A DNA stretch of 9,463 bases from Burkholderiales bacterium. Its GTDB lineage: Bacteria > Pseudomonadota > Gammaproteobacteria > Burkholderiales > SG8-39. Under the pieces are notes generated by a model. That model saw only the letters and a program-made list of their open reading frames with translations. It did no database searches and was not told where the DNA came from. Numbering within the stretch: the stretch's first letter is position 1; each line of letters starts with the position of its first letter. This document shows positions 1 through 4,316 of this stretch, one piece after another. The stretch covers positions 1 through 9,463 of the forward strand of contig JADLDQ010000353.1 of assembly GCA_020846575.1 (NCBI GenBank), written 5' to 3'. Both the position numbers and the translations under genes were made by a program.

Positions 1-12
1 CCCCCGAAGGGG

Positions 13-39
13 AAGCGGTGATGAAGCGGTGATGAAGCG
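13..39 (+). repeat. 11-bp tandem duplication
   Basis: The unit AAGCGGTGATG occurs twice back to back (13-23 and 24-34) and begins a third time (AAGCG, 35-39). Each copy contains an ATG. The first ATG (21) runs MKR and stops at a TGA that overlaps the second ATG (32) as TGATG. The second ATG opens the short zinc-binding-like frame that follows. A replication-slippage duplication is the simplest reading. Confidence 0.7.
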
Positions 40-175
40 CGCGAGACGACGCAAGTGCCTGTGCTGTAGCGAATTGTCTCGACCTGGCGCGCGCAATCGG
101 CGGTATCAGTGCTACTGCTCGAGGCGCTTGTGGCGGCGCACGAGTTGTCATTCGCCGGGCACGCACGTAGAGTGA
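32..175 (+). pseudogene. Possible remnant of a small zinc-binding, transposon-associated protein
   Basis: This 47-codon frame starts at ATG 32 and stops at TGA 173-175. It encodes a very basic peptide with a C-x-C-C cluster (Cys9, Cys11, Cys12) followed by P-x-x-RNRRYQ and a Y-C-S (Cys29), residues 9-30. From memory this resembles the N-terminus of a common hypothetical protein family near insertion sequences, whose start reads roughly C-x-C-C-x-E-x-F-x-P-D-x-RNR-x-x-Q-x-YCS-x-x-x-C-R. The cysteine expected about five residues after YCS is missing (Leu/Trp stand there) and the frame ends soon after, where I recall family members being well over 100 residues. I therefore read it as a truncated, decayed copy. 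There is no convincing ribosome binding site. It could instead be a chance open frame in GC-rich DNA. Confidence 0.35.
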
Positions 176-360
176 CGTGCCGCCGGCGTGCGTGCAAGCG
201 CGGCGCCGGCCGGGGAGTCCGTGCGCCGAGCGCCCGTCGCGCAAACAGGCGGCGAAGCTTCCGGTACGAGGCCGCATGGCTCTTCGCGGCTCGGACCGGC
301 AGGCGGCCGGGAGCCGGCAGCGGGCTGAACGATTCGATTCTCGGGAGAAGGGGGCAAGCA

Positions 361-917
361 TGGATATCAAGGGACTGCATCATGTCGCGTATCGCTGCAA
401 GAATGCCCGGCAGACTGCCGATTTCTACACCCGGGTGCTGAAGTTGGATTACCTGATGGCGGTATCCGAGGACCGGGTGCCCAGCACCAAAGAGGACAGC
501 CCGTACTTCCACCTGTTCTTCCGCATGGACGACGGCAGCTTTATCGCCTTCTTCGAGCTTCCGGAATCGCCGGCGATGGGGCGCGACGACAACACGCCGC
601 AGTGGGTGCAGCACCTCGCACTGCGCGTACCCGACGAGAAGACACTGCTCGACTGCAAGAAGCACATCGAGTCGTGCGGCGTCGAGGTGGTCGGCCCGAT
701 CGATCACACCATCTGCCAGTCGATCTATTTCTTCGACCCGAACGGACACCGGCTGGAGTTGGCGTGGAGCACGGTGACGCCGGACATGGTGGAACGGCTG
801 CAGCGCGTCAGCCAGGTGATGCTCGACGATTGGGATCGCACCAAGCGCGCGCCGCGCCACGCCGACTGGGTTCACGCCAAGGCGTTGGGCGGCAGCCACG
901 TCCCGCCGTCGCAATAG
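361..917 (+). CDS. VOC family protein (glyoxalase/extradiol dioxygenase fold)
   Basis: A 185-residue protein of the vicinal oxygen chelate superfamily, with two beta-alpha-beta-beta-beta modules on one chain. The first opens with GLHHVAY (residues 5-11) and ends at AFFEL (63-67). The second opens with WVQHLALRV (82-90) and ends at IYFFDPNGHRLELAW (122-136). Likely metal ligands are His8, Glu66, His85 and Glu133, a His-Glu-His-Glu set spaced much as in glyoxalase I. About 50 residues follow the fold, including an APRHADW motif I recall from betaproteobacterial relatives annotated only as VOC proteins. The ATG at 361 is chosen because AGAAGGGGG lies just upstream and the fold starts at once; an in-frame upstream extension to 177 has no family character. 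The protein is probably cytoplasmic. The substrate is not predictable: glutathione-adduct isomerisation and ring cleavage are both possible. It stands alone, with no operon partner. Confidence 0.85.
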
Positions 918-1065
918 AAAGGCGCAACAGAAGAAGAGCGACCGGGCGCCGCCGCGCAGATCACACCGCGCGCGGACGCATCGCCCATCGCGAAGCTTTG
1001 CGCGGCCGGGCCGGTTCGTCGCGAAGAAGCGAGAGCCGGGTGAAAAGCCCGACTGCGTGAACGAC

Positions 1066-1142
1066 TGGCGCGCCCGAAGGGATTCGAACCCCTGACCCCC
1101 TGGTTCGTAGCCAGGTACTCTATCCAGCTGAGCTACGGGCGC
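1066..1142 (-). tRNA. tRNA-Arg (anticodon ACG)
   Basis: Reading the minus strand gives a complete cloverleaf. The 7-bp acceptor stem is GCGCCCG with CGGGCGC. The anticodon arm is CCTGG-CTACGAA-CCAGG, with anticodon ACG. The T arm contains GGTTCGAAT. The discriminator is G and a genomically encoded CCA occupies 1066-1068, giving 77 nt. A34 of this tRNA is normally deaminated to inosine by TadA so that it reads CGU, CGC and CGA. It lies downstream of tRNA-Ser(GCT) on the same strand, the order of serV-argV in E. coli, but about 330 nt separate the two. Confidence 0.97.
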
Positions 1143-1154
1143 TTGCCGCGCGCG

Positions 1155-1163
1155 ATTATATCA
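1155..1163 (-). promoter_or_regulatory. Extended -10 promoter of tRNA-Arg
   Basis: The minus strand reads TGATATAAT: a perfect -10 hexamer TATAAT (1155-1160) preceded by the extended -10 TG (1163-1162). Transcription would begin near 1148, about six bases before the tRNA 5' end at 1142. Between -10 and start the sequence is CGCGCG, the GC-rich discriminator typical of stable-RNA promoters under stringent (ppGpp/DksA) control. No good -35 hexamer is visible at 16-18 bp spacing, as expected when the extended -10 compensates. Confidence 0.75.
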
Positions 1164-1191
1164 GAGGGTCGACACGGAACTCTCTGAATTC

Positions 1192-1206
1192 AGGCCGGTT
1201 CGGCCT
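1192..1206. repeat. Perfect inverted repeat AGGCCG-GTT-CGGCCT
   Basis: Six-base arms with a 3-nt centre, about 30 bp upstream of the tRNA-Arg -10 element. No T-run follows on either strand, so it is not an intrinsic terminator. An operator is possible, but its position is the only support. A similarly shaped repeat, GACCCG-GTT-CGGGTC, sits upstream of the two-component operon at 9001-9015. Confidence 0.4.
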
Positions 1207-1281
1207 CTGCCGAGGGCGTGCGACGATCGCCCGCAGCCGCTCAGGCGAGCGTGCGCGCGCCGGTAGTCGCGGAGGAATGCG

Positions 1282-1380
1282 ATGCATACCCAGAAGCGGG
1301 AAACCCACGTCGAGCCGGCGAGGCTGGCGGTGAGCGCAGCCGGTTTCGGAATGCCAGCGAGGCGTCGAAAGACTTGTTGA
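1282..1380 (+). CDS. Possible small protein, 32 residues
   Basis: An ATG at 1282 lies five bases after a consensus Shine-Dalgarno GGAGGA (1271-1276) and opens a 32-codon frame ending in TGA at 1378-1380. The product is basic (MHTQKRE at the start, PARRRKTC at the end), with no membrane segment and no family I recognise. The strong ribosome binding site is the only positive evidence. No plus-strand promoter is obvious, and it lies antisense to the spacer between the tRNA genes. Chance is the leading alternative. Confidence 0.2.
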   Translation: MHTQKRETHVEPARLAVSAAGFGMPARRRKTC

Positions 1381-1474
1381 GTGTCGCGTGCAGGCGCAAT
1401 GCGCCGGCAATACGCGCGCGCTGCTCGAGTGTCCGGGATTGTGGGCGAACCTCTCCGATCCGGACGGGTCCAAC

Positions 1475-1567
1475 TGGCGGAGAGAGAGGGATTCGAACCC
1501 TCGATACGGTTTGAAGCCGTATAACGCCTTAGCAGGGCGCCCCCTTCGGCCACTCGGGCATCTCTCC
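1475..1567 (-). tRNA. tRNA-Ser (anticodon GCT)
   Basis: The minus strand folds as a class II tRNA. The acceptor stem is GGAGAGA with TCTCTCC. The anticodon arm is GCGCC-CTGCTAA-GGCGT, with anticodon GCT. The long variable arm is TACGG-CTTCAAA-CCGTA and the T arm is GAGGG-TTCGAAT-CCCTC. Discriminator G and an encoded CCA (1475-1477) complete 93 nt. It reads AGC and AGU codons. The long variable arm is the identity element for seryl-tRNA synthetase. It is the upstream member of the Ser(GCT)-Arg(ACG) pair. Confidence 0.97.
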
Positions 1568-1579
1568 GTCGAGGGGCGC

Positions 1580-1588
1580 AGTCTAGCA
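1580..1588 (-). promoter_or_regulatory. Probable extended -10 promoter of tRNA-Ser
   Basis: The minus strand reads TGC-TAGACT, an extended -10 element with four of six consensus bases (hexamer 1580-1585). The predicted start near 1573 lies about six bases before the tRNA 5' end. The intervening GCGCCCC is GC-rich, like the discriminator of the tRNA-Arg promoter. No clear -35 element is seen. Confidence 0.5.
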
Positions 1589-1633
1589 GGTTTCGATTGA
1601 TCCTCCGGCGGCGGCGCGCGCGGACTTTCGCCT

Positions 1634-1654
1634 CCACGGCCGTTCGGACCGTGG
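1634..1654. repeat. Hairpin-forming inverted repeat between tRNA-Ser and cnoX
   Basis: CCACGG (1634-1639) pairs with CCGTGG (1649-1654), and an inner CCG-TT-CGG extends the stem with one bulged base. It sits in the divergent spacer between the tRNA-Ser promoter and the thioredoxin-TPR gene. No T-run flanks it. A 12-bp palindrome CCCCGATCGGGG (1745-1756) lies closer to the gene. Either could be a regulator site; neither matches one I know. Confidence 0.35.
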
Positions 1655-1814
1655 TCGACCCGCCCCCGGCCGGCTTGAATTCCCGGGGATAGGGCCCCCA
1701 TATCTCCTCGGCCCAGGTGCGCCCGACAGAACTGCCGGTGGCCGCCCCGATCGGGGGAAGGCGAGGGAAGTCCTCCCCGAGTGACCTCAGGTACAGCAGG
1801 CATGGAGTGCTCGC

Positions 1815-2669
1815 ATGACGCAGGTTTGCAAGGACGTGACGACGGCGGATTTCCAACGGGACGTGCTGCTCGCCTCCGAGACCGTACCGGTGGTGGTCGA
1901 TTTCTGGGCGCCCTGGTGCGGCCCCTGCCGCGCTCTCGGGCCGACGCTGGAGAAGCTTGCCGCCGAGCACCAGGGCGCGTTCGTCCTCGCCAAGGTCGAT
2001 ACGGACCGGGAGCCCGAGATCGCGGCGCGCTTCGGCATCCGCAGCATCCCGAACGTCAAGGCTTTCTTCGGCGGCCGAGTGGTCGCTGAATTCTCGGGGG
2101 CGATACCCGAATCGGCGGTACGCTCGTTCATCGCGAAGATCCTGCCCTCGCCGGCGGAGAAACTGCGCCTGGCCGCACGCCGCCTGCTGCTCGAAGGAGA
2201 CGCCCAGGGGGCCGAGCGCGAGCTGCGCGCGGCGCTACAAGCCGATCCCGCGCTTGCCGGCGCGCGCATCGACCTGGTCGAACTGCTGGTGCGCGGGAAG
2301 GCGTACGCCGAGGCGGATCTGGAGCTCCAGAGGCTGCCGGAACGCCTTAGCGACGAGCGCGCCGAGCAGCTGGCGCGGCAGGTGGAGTTCTGGAAGAAGG
2401 GCCAGTCGCTGCCCTCGATGGCCCAGCTCGAGTCCGACGTGGCGCGCGAGCCTCGCGACCTGGATGCGCGCCTGGACCTGGCGGATCGCTATGTCGCCGA
2501 CGGGCGACACGAGGCGGCGCTCGAGCAGCTGATCGAGGTGGTGCGCGGCGACCGCGGCGCGCTGCGCGAGCGCGCACGCAAGACCATGCTGGACGTGTTC
2601 GCCCTGGCCGCGCAGGCTCCGGACCTGGTCTCCCGTTACCGCAGTCTGCTCGCGGGCGCACTCTACTGA
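1815..2669 (+). CDS. cnoX: Thioredoxin-TPR co-chaperone (CnoX/YbbN family)
   Basis: A 284-residue cytoplasmic protein, the same length as E. coli CnoX (YbbN). Residues 1-110 are a thioredoxin domain with VVVDFWAPWCGPCRAL (active site Cys35-Gly-Pro-Cys38) and the cis-proline loop IRSIPNV (Pro79). Residues from about 115 to the end are helical, TPR-like repeats rich in Ala, Leu, Glu and Arg. CnoX holds unfolding proteins during oxidative (HOCl) stress, protects their cysteines by mixed-disulfide formation, and passes them to GroEL or DnaK. E. coli CnoX lacks the first active-site cysteine, whereas this protein has both, so it is probably redox active as well. The ATG at 1815 follows GGAG (1804-1807) at 7-nt spacing. 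It stands alone, divergent from tRNA-Ser, and no oxidative-stress operator was recognised. Confidence 0.9.
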   Translation: MTQVCKDVTTADFQRDVLLASETVPVVVDFWAPWCGPCRALGPTLEKLAAEHQGAFVLAKVDTDREPEIAARFGIRSIPNVKAFFGGRVVAEFSGAIPESAVRSFIAKILPSPAEKLRLAARRLLLEGDAQGAERELRAALQADPALAGARIDLVELLVRGKAYAEADLELQRLPERLSDERAEQLARQVEFWKKGQSLPSMAQLESDVAREPRDLDARLDLADRYVADGRHEAALEQLIEVVRGDRGALRERARKTMLDVFALAAQAPDLVSRYRSLLAGALY

Positions 2670-2683
2670 CCTGACGCTCGCCC

Positions 2684-2710
2684 GGCGCCGGTTGCGCCGT
2701 CGCCGGCGCC
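2684..2710 (+). repeat. 8-bp GC hairpin just after cnoX
   Basis: GGCGCCGG (2684-2691) and CCGGCGCC (2703-2710) form a perfect 8-bp stem with an 11-nt loop, 14 nt past the cnoX stop. There is no T-run, so it is not a classical intrinsic terminator. It may slow polymerase, protect the 3' end, or simply be part of the degenerate edge of the adjoining tandem array. Confidence 0.45.
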
Positions 2711-2792
2711 TGGCGTGCGTCTCGCCGGTGTTCGGGGGGCGTCTCACCGGCGCTTCGAGTGCGTCTGACCGGCGCGCCGAGCGCGTCTCAGC
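2694..2792 (+). repeat. 22-bp-period imperfect tandem repeat upstream of the HNH gene
   Basis: Clear units begin at 2717, 2739 and 2761, and a partial one at 2783, each exactly 22 bp after the last and each starting GCGTCT. The best copy begins GCGTCTCACCGGCGC. Units two and three match at 18 of 22 positions by eye; units one and two at 15 of 22. A more degenerate unit can be aligned from 2694. The period is not a multiple of three, so it is not a coding repeat. It equals about two helical turns, which would put every copy on the same face of DNA. The last copy ends beside the -35 element of the predicted HNH promoter. Confidence 0.75.
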
Positions 2793-2796
2793 ATGT

Positions 2797-2824
2797 TTGC
2801 ACCAGTGCCGAATTGCGGCAGAAT
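2797..2824 (+). promoter_or_regulatory. Predicted sigma70 promoter of the HNH gene
   Basis: TTGCAC (2797-2802) and CAGAAT (2819-2824) are separated by 16 bp and match four or five and four bases of the -35 and -10 consensus. Transcription would start near 2831, giving a leader of about 60 nt. The tandem array lies immediately upstream and a strong hairpin immediately downstream. Confidence 0.5.
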
Positions 2825-2834
2825 CCCCCCGGTT

Positions 2835-2866
2835 CGAGCGCCGCGCTCCATGCCGCGCGGCGCTCG
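2835..2866 (+). promoter_or_regulatory. 12-bp stem-loop in the predicted HNH leader
   Basis: CGAGCGCCGCGC (2835-2846) pairs perfectly with GCGCGGCGCTCG (2855-2866) around the 8-nt loop TCCATGCC. From the predicted start near 2831 it would form at the very 5' end of the mRNA, leaving the start codon 27 nt further on. No T-run follows, so it is not a terminator. It could stabilise the message, act as a protein-binding RNA element, or serve as a DNA operator. Confidence 0.65.
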
Positions 2867-2893
2867 CCGACGAGGACCGCGGGACGAGCAACC

Positions 2894-3484
2894 ATGGTGG
2901 ACGTGCCCCTGATTCTGACCCTGGACAACAACGGTGTGCCGCACCGCTGGGTGACCTGGCAGCAGGCGTGCTTCTACTACGCCAAGAACCTGGTCGCCTG
3001 GACGCTCGGCGCCGAGGCCTTCACCGTGTACGGCGGCGTCTCGCGCGCCACCGGCCTGCGCTCCAGCATCACCGGTCATTCGATCATCGCCATCAAGGGC
3101 AAGGCGATGGCGATCCGCGGATTCAACCATGTCCCGCCGCTCAACAACCGCGAGCTGTTCCGGCGCGACCGGCACGTGTGCGCCTACTGCGGCGACAACT
3201 TCAACTTCCTGCGGCTCACGCGCGATCACATCCGGCCGGTTTCCCGCGGCGGAAGAGACAGCTGGATGAACGTGGTGACCTGCTGCCGGCACTGTAACGG
3301 CGTCAAGCGCAACCGAACGCCCGAGGAATCGGGATTGCAGCTCCTGTATGCGCCGTACGTGCCGAACAAGGCCGAGTACCTCATCCTCACCAACCGGCGC
3401 ATCCTCGCCGACCAGATGGAATTCCTGCGGCCGCACGTGTCGGCCCAGAGCCGGGTGGGGGAACTGGCGGCGGTGGGCGCCTAG
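2894..3484 (+). CDS. HNH endonuclease family protein
   Basis: A 196-residue protein with a C-terminal zinc-bound HNH nuclease fold. Residues 96-99 are CAYC, followed by RDHIRP (110-115, His112 as general base), MNVV with Asn126, and CRHCNGVKRN (131-140) with the second cysteine pair, Asn135 and Lys138. The N-terminal 80 residues, beginning with LILTLDNNGVPHRWVTWQQA, form a conserved domain that I recall from proteobacterial proteins annotated only as HNH endonuclease. ATG 2894 is chosen because the conserved block begins seven codons later; an upstream ATG at 2759 lies in the repeat array and adds 45 residues without family character. There is no good Shine-Dalgarno. DNA cleavage is expected, but the target and purpose are unknown. 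There is no methyltransferase or immunity partner beside it, so a restriction role is not supported. Confidence 0.85.
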   Translation: MVDVPLILTLDNNGVPHRWVTWQQACFYYAKNLVAWTLGAEAFTVYGGVSRATGLRSSITGHSIIAIKGKAMAIRGFNHVPPLNNRELFRRDRHVCAYCGDNFNFLRLTRDHIRPVSRGGRDSWMNVVTCCRHCNGVKRNRTPEESGLQLLYAPYVPNKAEYLILTNRRILADQMEFLRPHVSAQSRVGELAAVGA

Positions 3485-3543
3485 CGCGCCGGCGGCCCGC
3501 CCGGCGGGACAGAAGCGCGGGACCGCCCGGGCGCCGATCCAGG

Positions 3544-4182
3544 ATGCGCCGGCACAGCGCGACGAGTGCGCCTGTCTACTGGTCGACGGCCAAGCGCGAG
3601 CTATCGCGCGTCGATCCGGTGCTCGCGGAAATCATCAGGCGCCATCCCCGTATCGCGCTACGTCCCCGCGGCGAGCCGTTCCAGACCCTGGCGCGCGCGA
3701 TCGTGAGCCAGCAGATATCGGTCAAGGCCGCGCTGTCGGTCTGGAACCGGCTGTGCGAGGCCTCTGGCGGCGCGCACCCGGACGCGCTGCTGCGCATGCA
3801 GCGCCCGGCGCTGCGCGCGTGCGGCCTGTCCGAGCGCAAGTGCGAGTACCTCGGCGATCTCGCTCGCCATTTCGCTGCCGGGACGCTGCGTCCGCAGACC
3901 TGGCCGGGCATGGACGACGAGGCGCTGATCGCCGAACTGGTGCAGGTGCGGGGCATCGGACGGTGGACCGCGGAGATGTACCTCATCTTCAACCTCCTGC
4001 GCCCCGACGTGCTGCCGCTCGCCGACCTCGGGCTGCAGCGTGCGATGCGGCTGCATTACTTCCGGGGCAGGCTGGTCGGGGAGCCGCGCATGCGCCGCCT
4101 GGGGGCGACGTGGTCGCCGTGGCGCTCGGTCGCCACCTGGTACCTGTGGCGCAGCCTCGACCCTGTGCCGGTGGCGTATTGA
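3544..4182 (+). CDS. DNA-3-methyladenine glycosylase, AlkA/HhH-GPD family
   Basis: A 212-residue base-excision repair enzyme that removes alkylated purines such as 3-methyladenine by cleaving the N-glycosidic bond. The HhH-GPD core is clear: FQTLARAIVSQQIS (46-59) in the first helical bundle, and the helix-hairpin-helix LVQVRGIGRWTAEMYLIF (132-149) that grips the DNA backbone. LPLADLGLQRAM (157-168) carries the likely catalytic Asp161, equivalent to E. coli AlkA Asp238. The C-terminus WRSLDPVPVAY is typical of the family. It is shorter than E. coli AlkA because it lacks the N-terminal beta domain. The N-terminal eight or so residues are weakly supported, since AGG directly abuts ATG 3544 and no better spaced ribosome site is seen. 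It lies 59 nt after the HNH gene with no obvious promoter, so the two may be cotranscribed. Confidence 0.9.
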   Translation: MRRHSATSAPVYWSTAKRELSRVDPVLAEIIRRHPRIALRPRGEPFQTLARAIVSQQISVKAALSVWNRLCEASGGAHPDALLRMQRPALRACGLSERKCEYLGDLARHFAAGTLRPQTWPGMDDEALIAELVQVRGIGRWTAEMYLIFNLLRPDVLPLADLGLQRAMRLHYFRGRLVGEPRMRRLGATWSPWRSVATWYLWRSLDPVPVAY

Positions 4183-4215
4183 AGCGGTGCCGCGCAGCGT
4201 CCCGTCCGGCGCCCG

Positions 4216-4237
4216 CGGCGCGTGCGCTTGCGCGCCG
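4216..4237. repeat. 7-bp inverted repeat between the glycosylase gene and accA
   Basis: CGGCGCG (4216-4222) and CGCGCCG (4231-4237) flank an 8-nt loop, 33 nt after the glycosylase stop and about 20 nt before the proposed accA promoter. No T-run follows. It may end the upstream transcript inefficiently or act as an operator for accA. Confidence 0.4.
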
Positions 4238-4256
4238 TCGCAGGTCCGTTCACTCT

Positions 4257-4264
4257 GATACGAT
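4257..4264 (+). promoter_or_regulatory. Possible extended -10 promoter of accA
   Basis: TG (4257-4258) precedes the hexamer TACGAT (4259-4264) with one base at most between the elements, an extended -10-like arrangement matching four of six hexamer bases. The predicted start, near 4271, falls on or next to the ATG at 4272, which would make that ATG leaderless. No -35 hexamer is visible at normal spacing. Confidence 0.4.
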
Positions 4265-4271
4265 TGGCCGC

Positions 4272-4316
4272 ATGCACACAAACCAGATCCTTCGACCGCA
4301 CGCCGGCGCCGAGTGA
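4272..4316 (+). CDS. Possible 14-residue leader peptide before accA
   Basis: ATG 4272 opens the frame MHTNQILRPHAGAE, which stops at TGA 4314-4316. The stop overlaps the accA GTG start in the four bases GTGA, the classic layout for translational coupling. No Shine-Dalgarno precedes the ATG, but the predicted transcription start lies right at it, so leaderless initiation is possible. The peptide has no run of regulatory codons that would suggest amino-acid attenuation. Since accA itself has no visible Shine-Dalgarno, ribosomes ending here could supply its initiation. A coincidental overlap remains possible. Confidence 0.35.
   Translation: MHTNQILRPHAGAE

Larger units (their letters stand above)
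1143..1474. other. Spacer between the two tRNA genes, no clear gene
   Basis: These 332 bases separate tRNA-Ser from tRNA-Arg. The proximal end carries the tRNA-Arg promoter. Nearby are a 10-bp palindrome CTGAATTCAG (1184-1193) and the inverted repeat AGGCCG-GTT-CGGCCT (1192-1206). On the plus strand a 32-codon frame with a good ribosome binding site lies at 1282-1380. Longer open frames cross the region on both strands, but they also run through the tRNA genes and show no recognisable protein features. I see no terminator with a T-run after tRNA-Ser, so a joint transcript is not excluded. Confidence 0.6.

Noticed and set aside
1066..1142. tRNA-Arg as the attachment site of an integrated element
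   Set aside because: No integrase gene and no second copy of the tRNA 3' end were found in the window.
1675..1703. TTGAAT plus CATAT as a possible cnoX promoter
   Set aside because: The -10 hexamer matches at only three positions at acceptable spacing, too weak to annotate.
1161..1970. Long minus-strand open frame across the tRNA region and the cnoX 5' end
   Set aside because: It runs through tRNA-Ser and antisense to the conserved thioredoxin domain and has no family character; GC-rich DNA with few stop codons explains it.
2694..2792. Reading the 22-bp repeats as a CRISPR array
   Set aside because: The copies adjoin without unique spacers, diverge from each other, and no cas gene is present.
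3348..4316. 322-codon plus-strand frame overlapping the HNH and glycosylase genes
   Set aside because: It is a shadow of two recognisable genes. Only its last 14 codons, from ATG 4272, are of interest, as a leader peptide.
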